Below, piece by piece: positions 27,171 through 36,875 of a DNA stretch of 64,000 bases. A program made the position numbers and the translations under genes. The DNA is from Pseudomonas sp. BGI-2. GTDB lineage: Bacteria > Pseudomonadota > Gammaproteobacteria > Pseudomonadales > Pseudomonadaceae. The notes under the pieces are model-generated. The model saw only the letters and a list, made by a program, of their open reading frames with translations. It made no database searches and was not told where the DNA came from. The stretch lies in NCBI RefSeq assembly GCF_004310295.1, contig NZ_SISB01000014.1, positions 1 through 64,000 on the forward strand. Direction: 5' to 3'. Positions within the stretch are counted from its first letter, which is position 1. Each line of letters begins with the position of its first letter.

Positions 27171-27376
27171 TCGGTGATCTGGATATCAGCGGGGTGTTCC
27201 TGCCCACGCTGCTGGTGCTGATGGGCATTACGTACGTGCTGTTCCTGTTGGTGCACGGGTTGCTGACGCGCCTGCACTTTTACCGTCTGGTCTGGCACCG
27301 GGCATTGTTCAACGTGGCTCTCTACGCCTTGCTGCTCGGCGCCGTGGACTCACTCAGTCGATACCTGATGACATGA
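27167..27376 (+). CDS. DUF1656 / AaeX-like small membrane protein
   Basis: 69 residues with two transmembrane helices (about 10-30 and 45-62). Begins MIGDLDISGVFLPTLLVLMG; the GDLDxxGVFxP opening is the DUF1656 signature. Always found beside FUSC and HlyD genes; role unclear. Overlaps both neighbours by ATGA. Confidence 0.88.
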   Translation: MIGDLDISGVFLPTLLVLMGITYVLFLLVHGLLTRLHFYRLVWHRALFNVALYALLLGAVDSLSRYLMT

Positions 27377-28260
27377 AAAAGCCTTTTTTGACCCTCGGTC
27401 GCGTGGTCCTGACCCTGCTGATCGTGACCTTCGCCGTCGTCGTGGTCTGGCGCATGGTGATGTATTACATGTTCGCGCCCTGGACCCGGGATGGGCACAT
27501 CCGTGCCGACATCGTGCAGATCGCCCCGGACGTGTCCGGGCTGATCCAGCAAGTGGAAGTGCGCGACAACCAGTTGGTGAAACGCGGCCAGGTGCTGTTC
27601 AGCATCGACCAGGACCGTTTCAAACTGGCCTTGCGTCAGGCCAAGGCAGCGGTCGCCGACCGTCAGGAAACCTTGGCCCAGGCGCAACGCGAAGCCAAGC
27701 GGAACCGTGGCCTCGGCAATCTGGTGCCGGGCGAGCAACTGGAAGAAAGCCAGTCGCGGGTGGCCCGTGCCGAAGTGGCCTTGATGGAAGCTCAGGTGGC
27801 GGTGGACAGCGCCCAGCTCAACCTCGACCGTTCGACCATCCGCAGCCCCGTGGACGGCTACGTCAACGACCGCGCGCCGCGTGCACAGGAATTCGTCACT
27901 GCCGGGCGGCCGGTGTTGTCGGTGGTGGACAGCAATTCGTTCCACATTGATGGCTATTTCGAAGAAACCAAGCTCGACGGCATTCATGTCGGCCAATCGG
28001 TCGACATTCGAGTGGTCGGCGACCGCGCGCGTTTGCGCGGCCATGTGGAAAGCATCGTCGCCGGCATCGAAGACCGCGACCGCAGCAGCGGCAGCAACCT
28101 GCTGCCCAACGTCAATCCGGCCTTCAGCTGGGTGCGACTGGCCCAGCGGATTCCGGTGCGGATTGCCTTCGATGACGTACCGGCGGACTTCCGCATGATC
28201 GCCGGGCGCACCGCGACAGTGTCGATCATGGATGACCAACCGCAGGAGCCCGCGAAATGA
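27373..28260 (+). CDS. HlyD-family adaptor (AaeA-like)
   Basis: 295-residue periplasmic adaptor. N-terminal transmembrane helix about 12-32, then WTRDGHIRADIVQIAPDVSG (about 40-60), the characteristic AaeA/EmrA lipoyl half, a short coiled coil, IRSPVDGYVNDRAP (second lipoyl half) and FHIDGYFEETKLDGIHVGQ. Overlaps the NodT gene by ATGA. Confidence 0.88.
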   Translation: MKKPFLTLGRVVLTLLIVTFAVVVVWRMVMYYMFAPWTRDGHIRADIVQIAPDVSGLIQQVEVRDNQLVKRGQVLFSIDQDRFKLALRQAKAAVADRQETLAQAQREAKRNRGLGNLVPGEQLEESQSRVARAEVALMEAQVAVDSAQLNLDRSTIRSPVDGYVNDRAPRAQEFVTAGRPVLSVVDSNSFHIDGYFEETKLDGIHVGQSVDIRVVGDRARLRGHVESIVAGIEDRDRSSGSNLLPNVNPAFSWVRLAQRIPVRIAFDDVPADFRMIAGRTATVSIMDDQPQEPAK

Positions 28261-29705
28261 GCAGGGCCTCGGGTTTGGCCGTCGCCGGATTAGGCTTGTT
28301 GCTGTCGGCCTGTCAGGTGGTCGGACCGGATTATCACTTGCCGGACGAGGCCGCCATTCACCGTGAAGACTTGCAGGGCGACCTGGCGGTGAACGGTAAA
28401 AACGTCGTTTCGGCCCCAGTGCCCGCCGATTGGTGGCGCTTGTATCAGGACCCACGCCTCGATCAATTGGTGCAGCAAGCCATGGTCACCAATACCGATT
28501 TGCGCGTGGCGGCGGCGAGCCTGGCCCGTGCCCGCGCGCAGGTCGACGAAGCGCAGGCGGCGGGCGGCTGGAGCGCCGGTGTGAAGCTTGGCGCCCAGCG
28601 TTTGCAGGAGTCCGGCGAAGCCTTCTTGCTACCGGAGAAAGTGCCGGTGGCCAACGTCGGCGACATCGGCATTACCACTTCGTATCAGTTCGATTTGTTC
28701 GGCACCTTGCAGCGCGGTATCGAAGCGGCCAAGGCCAATGCGGATGCGACCCAGGCCGCTGCCGATACCGCACGCATCACTTTGGTGGCCGATGTGGTCC
28801 GGGCGTACACCCAGGTGTGCGCGGCCAACGAGGAGCGGGAAATTGCCCAGCATTCCCTCGACCTGCAAGCCCAGGGCACCACGCTGATCCAGCGTCTGCG
28901 CGACGCCGGGCGCGGCGACGAAACCCAGGTCACTCGCTCGCAAACCCAATTCAAATCCTTGCGCGCCGACATGCCGCGTTATGAAGCGGCGCGTCAGGCC
29001 GGGTTGTTCCGTTTGTCGATGCTGTTGGCCAAACCGGTCGAGCAGTTGCCTGCCGGAACCGCCACCTGCGCCGAACTGCCGAAAATCACCCAATTGTTGC
29101 CGGTCGGTGACGGCGCAACCTTGCTTAAACGCCGACCCGATGTGCGCCAAGCCGAGCGCCGACTGGCTGCCGCGACCGCCGGCATCGGCATCGCCACGGG
29201 TGAGTTGTACCCGGACATCAGCATCGGCGCGACCGTCGGTACTGTCGGTATCCTCGAAAATCTCGGCAAACCGGCGACCAATCGCTGGGGCTTCGGCCCT
29301 TTGCTGACCTGGACCGTGCCGTCCAACGGCTCCCGGGCGCGAATCCGCGAGGCTGAAGCGACGACCCAAGGCACGCTGGCGCACTTCGATGGCATGGTGC
29401 TCAACGCCATCCGTGAGACCCAGACCAGCCTGGCGCAGTACTCCGCACTGCTGCAACGCCGCGATGCGTTGGCCGACGCCGAACAATCGGCGCAACTGGC
29501 TGCAGACCAGACCCACCGCTTCTTCCAGGCCGGCCGCGCGTCGTTCCTGGCGGACCTGCAAGCCACCCGCACTTACACCGATGTGCGGGCCCAATTGGCT
29601 GCCGCCAACACCCAAGTTGCCATGAGCCAGATCGATTTGTTCCTCGCCTTGGGCGGTGGTTGGGAAAGCGGACGAACGCAAGCGTCACAGCCCGGCAAAC
29701 CCTGA
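28257..29705 (+). CDS. NodT-family outer-membrane efflux lipoprotein
   Basis: 482 residues. Signal peptide and lipobox LLSACQVVGPDYHLP with the acylated Cys at about residue 19. Two OEP repeats with the hallmark LLKRRPDVRQAERRLAAAT near 290 and LALGGGWE at the end. Completes the tripartite pump with the FUSC and HlyD subunits; last gene of the MarR-FUSC-DUF1656-HlyD-NodT operon. Confidence 0.9.
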   Translation: MSRASGLAVAGLGLLLSACQVVGPDYHLPDEAAIHREDLQGDLAVNGKNVVSAPVPADWWRLYQDPRLDQLVQQAMVTNTDLRVAAASLARARAQVDEAQAAGGWSAGVKLGAQRLQESGEAFLLPEKVPVANVGDIGITTSYQFDLFGTLQRGIEAAKANADATQAAADTARITLVADVVRAYTQVCAANEEREIAQHSLDLQAQGTTLIQRLRDAGRGDETQVTRSQTQFKSLRADMPRYEAARQAGLFRLSMLLAKPVEQLPAGTATCAELPKITQLLPVGDGATLLKRRPDVRQAERRLAAATAGIGIATGELYPDISIGATVGTVGILENLGKPATNRWGFGPLLTWTVPSNGSRARIREAEATTQGTLAHFDGMVLNAIRETQTSLAQYSALLQRRDALADAEQSAQLAADQTHRFFQAGRASFLADLQATRTYTDVRAQLAAANTQVAMSQIDLFLALGGGWESGRTQASQPGKP

Positions 29706-29730
29706 GTGCATTGCTATGCTTTGATTTGAT

Positions 29731-29749
29731 GAGGTCACGCGTTGACCTC
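29731..29749 (+). terminator. Hairpin after the efflux operon
   Basis: Perfect inverted repeat GAGGTCA-CGCGT-TGACCTC, 25 bp after the NodT stop. Only a short TTC follows, so it may be a weak terminator or a protein site. Confidence 0.45.
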
Positions 29750-29787
29750 TTCGATCAAGGCTCGCGTTGGTCATGGGGATTCCAATA

Positions 29788-30423
29788 ATGAAAAACCCTT
29801 ATGCTCCCGGCTTCTGGTGCGCTATAGCGGCATTGGTGTTGCTGTCGGCCACCTATTTCTACGGCATCATGCTGGCCCACCAGATCGACAAGGCCTTGGT
29901 GTTCCTGGACAGCGCCGCGGCGCTGATTGCGGTGATGGCAATCGTCGTGGTGGCCTGGGCTTCAGTCCAGGGCCAGCGGATCAAAAAAAGACAACTTGAA
30001 CAAGGCAAGACCCTGGTGCTGATCTGGGACACCAAGGTGGCGTTGCGTCGGGTCGAAACAGTGTTTGACCGGTATTTCTGGGGCAGCTATTGGCAACCGG
30101 GGCGCACGTTCCAGGAAGTCATGGGCGAACTCACCGGCACGCCGCTGGAAAAAAGCCTCGAGACCTTGAAAAAACAGTGCCTTGAACTGGACAAGCAAGT
30201 CTCTGAAGACGACAGGCACTGGCTCAACAATGCCCGTGAGCTCTCCGATGTTGCCACTGCCATGGCCCGCGAACGCTATCAGCTGGACTTCTGCGATCCG
30301 CGCTCGGAAGTGACGGGCGGGGCGGTGATCAATCGCGATTTTGAAGTGCTGGTGTATACGTGGACGGCGCGGCTGAAAAGCTTTGATCATCAGCTGGATG
30401 AGATGGAGGTCCAATACTCCTGA
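29788..30423 (+). CDS. Hypothetical two-helix membrane protein
   Basis: 211 residues, not recognised. Two transmembrane helices (about 9-32 and 42-63) are followed by a long soluble, probably helical domain of about 140 residues containing WDTKVALRRVETVFDRYFWG. Start at ATG 29788 after TGGGGA; a GTG at 29767 is possible. Stand-alone gene between a hairpin and a REPIN. Confidence 0.7.
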   Translation: MKNPYAPGFWCAIAALVLLSATYFYGIMLAHQIDKALVFLDSAAALIAVMAIVVVAWASVQGQRIKKRQLEQGKTLVLIWDTKVALRRVETVFDRYFWGSYWQPGRTFQEVMGELTGTPLEKSLETLKKQCLELDKQVSEDDRHWLNNARELSDVATAMARERYQLDFCDPRSEVTGGAVINRDFEVLVYTWTARLKSFDHQLDEMEVQYS

Positions 30424-30444
30424 ATTGATGTTGTCGGTACCGAC

Positions 30445-30516
30445 GCCTTCGCGGGCAAGCCTCGCTCCTACAGGTATTGCATAATCCTTGTAGGAGCGAG
30501 GCTTGCCCGCGAAGGC
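30445..30516. repeat. REPIN (short spacer)
   Basis: Inverted REP pair gcgggcaagcctcgctccta (30451-30470) and its complement (about 30490-30511), nearly identical in layout to the pair at 21644-21716. Confidence 0.9.
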
Positions 30517-30706
30517 GATTTCATGCCCGCCGAACTCTCAACCCTCATGCGCAGTCAATAGACACTCTTTAACCTTTAAACATTGGGCCGCCCGGTGCGC
30601 CTGATGCTAATCTGCATCGCACTTTCAGCGCAGTCGCGACCGCAACCCGTCATGGGTTCAGGGAAGACGACCACATTTTCAACAACGGACATTGATCGGG
30701 TAATTC

Positions 30707-32212
30707 ATGAATAAATCAGCAGGCGTGCTTCTTGGAATCGTCGTTGCCATCGGTGCAATCAGCGCCGGTGGTGCCTGGTACACCGGCACCAAAATCGAAG
30801 GCGTGCTGAACACCTCGATCGCCGACGCCAACAAAGAGCTGAATGCCGCGCTGGTCGGTTCCAACGGCACGGCGTCGCTGGAACTGGTGTCGCTGGAGCG
30901 CCATGTGTTCAGCAGCACCGCGCACTACCGCCTCAAGGGCGAAGGTGAAATGTTTGGTGAAGCGCCGGTCGAGTTGTTGTTCGTCGACCACATCGAACAC
31001 GGTCCGCTGCCGTTCTCGCGTCTGGTGTCGCTGAAATGGCTGCCGGTCATGGCCACCAGTCACTACGAACTGGAAAGAACCCCGGCCACCGAAAAATGGT
31101 TCGCCGCTGCCAAGGACCAGTCTCCACTCAAGGGCCTGGTCAATATCGGTTACGACGAATCCACCAACGGCACCCTTGAATTCCTGCCGCTGGACATCGC
31201 ATTGGATGCCAAGTCCAACCTGAAATTTTCCGGCCTGAACCTCGACGTCGCCGCCAGCGCCCAGGCCCAAAAGGTCAAGGCCAACGGCTACATGGACAGC
31301 ATGACGTTGACCACGGTGGCTGAAGACCAGACGCCGGTGAAGGTCGAGCTGAACGGCCTGACCGTGGCCAGCAACCTGACCAAAAGCAGCTACGGCTATT
31401 ACATCGGCGACAACACCTTGGAGCTGACCAATAGCAAAACTACCTTCGGTGCCAAGCAGTCTGTGTTGGGTCTCAAGAAATTTGAAATGAAGAACCTGAC
31501 CGAAGAATCGGGCACCAGTGGTTCGGGACGTGCCGATTACAAGGTTGGCGAAGTGTCGTTGAATGGCAAGACTGTCGGCTCTGCGCAGATGGCCATGAGC
31601 CTGAAGAACCTCGATATGCCGGCGACCATGGCGCTGATGCAGATCTACCAGACCAAGCTGCAGCCGTACGAAAAGGCTGCCGCTGAGGCTGCTGCCGCCG
31701 GTGAACCGGCTCCAGAACTGGTCTTGACCCCGGCCGAAGAGGCGCAGGTCAAAACCAATCTGGAAAAACTGCTCGCCGCTGGCCCGCAGGTGGCTTTGGA
31801 GAATCTGTCGTTCAAGTCCACCAATGGTGAAAGCCGCGCCAACCTGGTGCTCGACCTGACCAAGCCGCAGTCCATGGACCTGCCGCCAGACCAACTGACC
31901 CAACAGCTGATTGCGCTGCTGGATTTCAATCTGAAAGTGTCCAAGCCAATGCTCGTTGACCTTCTCACCGTGCAATCGGAAATCGACGGTCAGACCGACG
32001 TCAAGCTCGTTGCCGATCAGGCGACGGCGACCGCGGACATGTTCAGCAGCATGGCGGTCGGTACGCAATTGGCCAAACTGGAAGGCAACGACATCGTCAC
32101 CCAATTGCACTACGCCAACAATCAGGTGGAGTTCAATGGCCAGAATATGACCGTTGAGCAATTTGTCGGCTTCGTGATGAGCAAGCTCGGCGGCGTTGCA
32201 CCGATTCAGTAA
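30707..32212 (+). CDS. DUF945 (YdgA-type) protein
   Basis: 501 residues. One N-terminal membrane anchor (about 5-27, GVLLGIVVAIGAISAGGAWY) followed by a beta-rich periplasmic domain with the DUF945 openers YTGTKIE and LVSLERHVFSSTAHY. An Ala/Pro-rich insert EAAAAGEPAPELVLTPAEE lies near residue 325. The role of the family is not well defined. ATG 30707; a strong bidirectional terminator follows. Confidence 0.83.
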   Translation: MNKSAGVLLGIVVAIGAISAGGAWYTGTKIEGVLNTSIADANKELNAALVGSNGTASLELVSLERHVFSSTAHYRLKGEGEMFGEAPVELLFVDHIEHGPLPFSRLVSLKWLPVMATSHYELERTPATEKWFAAAKDQSPLKGLVNIGYDESTNGTLEFLPLDIALDAKSNLKFSGLNLDVAASAQAQKVKANGYMDSMTLTTVAEDQTPVKVELNGLTVASNLTKSSYGYYIGDNTLELTNSKTTFGAKQSVLGLKKFEMKNLTEESGTSGSGRADYKVGEVSLNGKTVGSAQMAMSLKNLDMPATMALMQIYQTKLQPYEKAAAEAAAAGEPAPELVLTPAEEAQVKTNLEKLLAAGPQVALENLSFKSTNGESRANLVLDLTKPQSMDLPPDQLTQQLIALLDFNLKVSKPMLVDLLTVQSEIDGQTDVKLVADQATATADMFSSMAVGTQLAKLEGNDIVTQLHYANNQVEFNGQNMTVEQFVGFVMSKLGGVAPIQ

Positions 32213-32229
32213 AACCGCTCGCTTCAACG

Positions 32230-32271
32230 AAACGCCCGGCCTCTGCGACACGCAGACGCCGGGCGTTTTGC
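32230..32271. terminator. Bidirectional intrinsic terminator
   Basis: AAACGCCCGGC (32230-32240) / GCCGGGCGTTT (32258-32268) with A- and T-runs on both sides, between convergent DUF945 and oxidoreductase genes. Confidence 0.9.
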
Positions 32272-32287
32272 TGTGTGGTGTTTAACG

Positions 32288-33817
32288 CTAATCCACGTCC
32301 CGAATCAGCCGCCACGCTTCATCCACCGGCAACGGTTGTTTCATCCGTTCAGCGAGCATCGCCATCGCGCGCTCTTTGTCGCAGGCAACTGCTGCCGCGA
32401 CCACGCCGTTTCTGCTGAACAAACCGATAAAAGGAGGATGGTCAGGGTTGCCCTTGAACTCGACTTCGTCCCAGGTTTCGGCATGGCCGAGGTAGTCGTA
32501 GTTTTTACCGAAGTGCCAGGTCCAGAAATACGGAACGTCGAGGTAGTGTTCGTCGCCGCCCAGCATGTTTGTCGCGGCGATGCGTGCCTGTTGCTGGGCC
32601 AGGCGCCAGTGCTCGATCCGTTGCGGCTGGCCGTTGAGCGGGAAGGTCGCGATATCACCCGCCGCCCAGAGCCCTTCGGCCACGCGCATGCCGTCGTCGG
32701 CCTGCAGTGAACGATCCTTTTCTTTGGGCAGATCGGCAAACGGTTCCGTTGCCGGGCTGACACCGATGCCGACCAGCACCAGGTCTGCTGGCAAACGTTG
32801 ACCGTTTTCCAGTTTCACCGCTTCGACCTTGTCCGTGCCTTCGATCTGCGCGGCTTCGCTGTCGGTATGAAACACCACGCCGTTGGCCTCGTGCAGGGCA
32901 CGAATCGCCTTGCCGACCGCTTCGCCGAACTGCTTGGCGAACGGCACCGTGTGGCGGGCCAGAACGGTGACTTGCAGACCGTATTCGCGCAGGGCTGACG
33001 CCGATTCCAAGGCAATGAAGCTGTCGCCGATGATCACCGCCCTTTGGCCTGGTTTCGCGGCGCTCAGAATCTGCGTCGCCTGATCCTTGGAGCGCAGCAG
33101 GAAAACTTGCGGCAAGTCGGCGCCGGGCAGCGCGAGGGGGTTGGGTGTGCCGCCGGTAGCGAGCAACGCAGCGTCATAGGTCAGCGACTGACCGTCAGCG
33201 AGTCGCAGTGTTTTGTTTACTGCATCCAGACTCGCCACTTCACCGTTGATTCGCTCGATCCGCTTCTCGCGGTAAAAGCTTTCGTCTCGTAGCGGCGGGA
33301 CTTCTTCTGGCGGCATCTCCCCGGCAATCACGAATTTGCTCAGTACCGTCCGGTCGTAACCGGCCTCGGCTTCACGGTCGATCAACACGACGCGGCCGCC
33401 GAAGCCTTTCTCGCGCAATGCCGCCGCACCGGCCGTACCGGCGGCCCCGGCACCGACGATCACAAACGTGCGCTCATCATCGGCCGGCGGTGTGTGGGGA
33501 TCCGATAGCGGCTGATCGTCGACCCAGACCTCGTCATCGCGCATTTCCAGGGGATAGCGCTTGAGACTGTCCAGGGCCGGCGGTTCGCACAACCCGCCGT
33601 CCTCGATCCGATACGCGGCCTTGTGCCACGGGCAGATCAGGCGCCCATGACACAGCGCACCCTCGGCCAACGGCGCCCCAGCGTGGGGGCATTCGCCTTG
33701 ATAGGCGCGCAATTGATCGCCGACCCGCAGCAAAACGATTTTGGTGTCCGCGATCCGTACTTCCAGGCCTCGGTTTTCGGGCACATCGGCGAAACGGGCG
33801 ACGCGGTGCAGGGCCAT
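32288..33817 (-). CDS. Rieske-FAD oxidoreductase (AIF/ferredoxin-reductase type)
   Basis: 509 residues. An N-terminal Rieske [2Fe-2S] domain (about 1-105) has C43-x-H45 in ECPHAG and C62-x-x-H65 in ICPWHKA. Then comes a pyridine nucleotide-disulfide oxidoreductase core: FAD site VIVGAGAAGTAGAAAL near 120, NAD site near VIIGDSFIALESA (about 265), and the second FAD motif LWAAGDIATFP (about 387). Same domain order as AIFM3-like proteins; the electron partner is unknown. Start chosen at ATG 33817 with GGAGAG 6 bases upstream; GTG 33823 is possible. Confidence 0.87.
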   Translation of the reverse strand: MALHRVARFADVPENRGLEVRIADTKIVLLRVGDQLRAYQGECPHAGAPLAEGALCHGRLICPWHKAAYRIEDGGLCEPPALDSLKRYPLEMRDDEVWVDDQPLSDPHTPPADDERTFVIVGAGAAGTAGAAALREKGFGGRVVLIDREAEAGYDRTVLSKFVIAGEMPPEEVPPLRDESFYREKRIERINGEVASLDAVNKTLRLADGQSLTYDAALLATGGTPNPLALPGADLPQVFLLRSKDQATQILSAAKPGQRAVIIGDSFIALESASALREYGLQVTVLARHTVPFAKQFGEAVGKAIRALHEANGVVFHTDSEAAQIEGTDKVEAVKLENGQRLPADLVLVGIGVSPATEPFADLPKEKDRSLQADDGMRVAEGLWAAGDIATFPLNGQPQRIEHWRLAQQQARIAATNMLGGDEHYLDVPYFWTWHFGKNYDYLGHAETWDEVEFKGNPDHPPFIGLFSRNGVVAAAVACDKERAMAMLAERMKQPLPVDEAWRLIRDVD

Positions 33818-33956
33818 GATCACTCTCCAGGCAGGCGATTCACTTAAGAGTTTGGCGCTTAACCCGAGGTTCAGCCAATTCCCACTGCCACCGCATGAAC
33901 GGTACCGCTATAGTTCGCAAGCCGAAGAAGGCCCCATCCGCACAAGGTGCTCCGGA

Positions 33957-34517
33957 ATGACCCGATTGACCTCTCTGAACCCTTGGCTGGCGGCCGTTGC
34001 AGTCGCCCTGTGTGTGCAATTTCCGGCGCAGGCCCAGGAGCGTTTCACCCTGAATATCCCGGGTGTCACGGATGACCGGCTGTTCACCTCGGCCGCCGCC
34101 AGCGATGCCCCGGGTTGCGGCGGGCACAACGCGTCACCGGCGCTGAACTGGAACACTGGCCCGGCGGGCACCTTGAGCTATGCCATCGTCATGCACGATC
34201 CCGACGGCCAGAAAGGTCAGGGTGTCGATCACTGGGTGCATTACGGCATCAAAGCCACAACGCACCAGATTGCGGCCGGTGTTGGCGCAAAATCCGCCCT
34301 TGAAGGCGTCGGCGGCACCAACAGCAAAGGCACCACCGGTTATGTCGGTCCTTGCCCGCCGGTTGGCGACAGTGCGCATCACTACATTATTCAGCTCTAC
34401 GCCCTGGACCTCGCTCCGGACGCCTTGCCCTCCGGCCTGACGCGGGCGCAGTTGCTGGAGAAAATCAAAGGCCATGTGCTGAAAAACAGCAGCGTGGTGC
34501 GGCGTTATCACCGCTGA
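33957..34517 (+). CDS. YbhB/YbcL-type phosphatidylethanolamine-binding-like protein
   Basis: 186 residues with a signal peptide (about 1-28, FPAQAQE). PEBP-family core: CGGHNASPALNWNTGP (about 54-69), AIVMHDPDG (the conserved DPD motif), DHWVHYGI and GYVGPCPPVGDSAHHY. Probably periplasmic; the ligand is unknown. ATG 33957, stand-alone gene divergent from the oxidoreductase. Confidence 0.87.
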   Translation: MTRLTSLNPWLAAVAVALCVQFPAQAQERFTLNIPGVTDDRLFTSAAASDAPGCGGHNASPALNWNTGPAGTLSYAIVMHDPDGQKGQGVDHWVHYGIKATTHQIAAGVGAKSALEGVGGTNSKGTTGYVGPCPPVGDSAHHYIIQLYALDLAPDALPSGLTRAQLLEKIKGHVLKNSSVVRRYHR

Positions 34518-34606
34518 AGATAATTTTTCTGCCGGTTTAACCCGAACCTGAACGGGGGCTCGTCTCAGAGGATGAATGGATCAATTTCCTCCTGAGGTCA
34601 GCCCCC

Positions 34607-36307
34607 ATGTCCCTCCCTCTGCATTTCCTCCGCCCGGCCGCCCAGGGTTTCGCCGTCGGGTTGCTGCTGGCCGTTGCCGGTTGCGGCGTTTCCTCTGAAC
34701 CTGACTCCGCTGTGGTGTCGCCACCGGCTCAAGGTGCAATGACGACTGAGGCGCTGGTGCGCAACGAGTCCGTTGCGGCAGATGCCTCGATGGCCAAACG
34801 CAGCATTCGTCCGGCCCCCATGGCGGGCTTTGCGCCAGAGATGGCTGCGCCGGGTTATCGGGATGAGCAGCGCGAGCAATATCAAGCGCTGGCGGATAAT
34901 CCGATTCACAGCGTGGCCGAGGCACCGGTCTCGACCTTCAGTGCTGACGTCGATACCGGCGCGTACGCCAATGTTCGCCGCTTGCTGAATCAGGGACGCC
35001 TGCCGCCCGAAGGCGCGGTGCGGCTGGAGGAAATGGTCAATTATTTTCCCTACGACTACGCGTTGCCCACCGATGGCTCGCCCTTCGGCGTGACCACCGA
35101 ACTGGCACCGTCGCCGTGGAACTCGCATACCCGTTTGTTGCGCATCGGCATCAAGGCCTCGGACCGTGCGGTAGCGGAACTGGCCCCGGCTAACCTGGTG
35201 TTTCTGGTGGACGTGTCCGGCTCGATGGACCGGCGCGAAGGTCTGCCACTGGTCAAAAGCACGGTGAAGCTGCTGGTCGATCAACTGCGCGAGCAGGACC
35301 GGGTGTCGCTGGTGGTCTATGCCGGCGATTCGCGTGTGGTACTGGAGCCAACTTCCGGACGGGAAAAAGCGAAAATTCGTACAGCGATCGATCAATTGAC
35401 CGCCGGTGGCTCGACGGCGGGAGCCTCGGGCATCGAACTGGCTTATCAGATGGCGCAGCAGGCTTTCATTGCCAAAGGCATCAACCGCATCCTGTTGGCC
35501 ACAGACGGTGACTTCAACGTCGGCATCAGTGATTTCGACAGCCTCAAGCAAATGGCTGTGGATAAACGCAAGACCGGTGTTTCCCTGACCACACTGGGCT
35601 TTGGTGTGGATAACTACAATGAACACCTGATGGAGCAACTGGCCGACGCCGGCGATGGCAACTACGCCTACATCGACAACCTGCGCGAGGCGCGCAAGGT
35701 GCTGGTGGATCAACTCGGTTCTACCCTCGCGGTGGTGGCGAAGAACGTGAAGCTGCAAGTGGAGTTCAACCCGGCGCAGGTCAGCGAATATCGGCTGCTG
35801 GGTTATGAGAATCGGGCGTTGAAGCGTGAGGATTTCAGCAATGACAAAGTCGATGCCGGTGAAATCGGTGCAGGACACACGGTGACGGCGTTGTATGAAA
35901 TTGTGCCCAAGGGTGAGAAGGGCTGGTTGGAGCAGCTGCGGTATGGCAAGTCTGAGTCGGCTGCTTCTGTTGCAACCGGGGAATTGGCGATGCTGCGTGT
36001 GCGTTATCAGCTGCCTGAAGGTGGGAACAGTCGCTTGATCGAGCGGCCGATTGCGGGTGCTTCGATCGGCAAAGCCAGTGATGACCTGCGATTTGCGGCG
36101 GCCGTGGCAGCGTTTTCCCAGCAGCTCAAGGACGGGCGCTATACCGGTGATTTCAACATGAAGGACACCGAGGCTTTGGCTCGCGGTGCACGGGGTGACG
36201 ACCGATTCGGTCTGCGGGCAGAATTCGTGCAATTGGTGGAGTTGGCGCAGAGCCTGCGGACCACCTCCGCCTCCAACAGTGAGTCGCATAAAGGAGAGTA
36301 CAACTGA
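34607..36307 (+). CDS. von Willebrand factor A domain lipoprotein (YfbK-like)
   Basis: 566 residues. Lipoprotein signal with lipobox VAGC (Cys about residue 26). A YfbK N-terminal region (ADNPIHSVAEAPVSTFSADV, DTGAYANVRRLL) precedes the vWA domain, whose metal-ion site is DVSGSMD near residue 203; a DUF3520-like C-terminal region follows. A ribosome site CCTCCTGAGG lies just upstream. One base after its stop begins the sigma-factor gene, so the lipoprotein, sigma factor and membrane protein form an operon. The role is unknown. Confidence 0.88.
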   Translation: MSLPLHFLRPAAQGFAVGLLLAVAGCGVSSEPDSAVVSPPAQGAMTTEALVRNESVAADASMAKRSIRPAPMAGFAPEMAAPGYRDEQREQYQALADNPIHSVAEAPVSTFSADVDTGAYANVRRLLNQGRLPPEGAVRLEEMVNYFPYDYALPTDGSPFGVTTELAPSPWNSHTRLLRIGIKASDRAVAELAPANLVFLVDVSGSMDRREGLPLVKSTVKLLVDQLREQDRVSLVVYAGDSRVVLEPTSGREKAKIRTAIDQLTAGGSTAGASGIELAYQMAQQAFIAKGINRILLATDGDFNVGISDFDSLKQMAVDKRKTGVSLTTLGFGVDNYNEHLMEQLADAGDGNYAYIDNLREARKVLVDQLGSTLAVVAKNVKLQVEFNPAQVSEYRLLGYENRALKREDFSNDKVDAGEIGAGHTVTALYEIVPKGEKGWLEQLRYGKSESAASVATGELAMLRVRYQLPEGGNSRLIERPIAGASIGKASDDLRFAAAVAAFSQQLKDGRYTGDFNMKDTEALARGARGDDRFGLRAEFVQLVELAQSLRTTSASNSESHKGEYN

Positions 36308-36308
36308 C

Positions 36309-36875
36309 ATGTCTGCGCCTGAACCGAGCGACGAATCGCTGCTGGTCCGGTATCGCGCAGGCGACGGGCCAGCGTTCGAGATTCTCTACGCCCGTCATCG
36401 CCAGGGCCTCTACCGATTCCTCTTCGGCTTGAGCGGCAAGCCCGAACTCGCCGAAGAGGTTTACCAGGAAACCTGGCTGAGCCTGATCCGCAGCACCAGT
36501 CAACCACAAGGCCGGGCGAATTTTCGTACGTGGCTGTTTCAGATTGCCCGCAACCGATTGATCGATCACTGGCGCAAACATGGAATCCACAACCCTTTGC
36601 ACGACACCTATGACGAACAAACCCACGCCGTGATTGATGAGTCGACCGACTCGGAGCAACTGCTGAGCCTGAGCCGCGACAGCCAGCGCCTCGAAGCCGC
36701 CCTGCAAAACCTGCCCGCCGACCAGCGCGAAGTCTTCCTGCTGCGCGCCCACGGCGATCTCGACCTGCCGCAGATCGCCACCCTCACCGAAACACCCCTG
36801 GAAACCGTCAAGAGTCGCTTGCGCTACGCCCAGCAGAAACTGCGTCGGCTGCTGACCGAGGAGGTACTGACATGA
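36309..36875 (+). CDS. ECF-type RNA polymerase sigma factor
   Basis: 188 residues. Region 2 (about 10-85) with FLFGLSGKPELAEEVYQETW and FRTWLFQIARNRLIDHWRK; region 4 (about 128-182) with LPADQREVFLLRAHGDLDLP and ETPLETVKSRLRYAQQKLRR. ATG 36309; its stop overlaps the next gene's ATG (ATGA), the usual link between an ECF sigma factor and its anti-sigma factor. Confidence 0.9.
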   Translation: MSAPEPSDESLLVRYRAGDGPAFEILYARHRQGLYRFLFGLSGKPELAEEVYQETWLSLIRSTSQPQGRANFRTWLFQIARNRLIDHWRKHGIHNPLHDTYDEQTHAVIDESTDSEQLLSLSRDSQRLEAALQNLPADQREVFLLRAHGDLDLPQIATLTETPLETVKSRLRYAQQKLRRLLTEEVLT

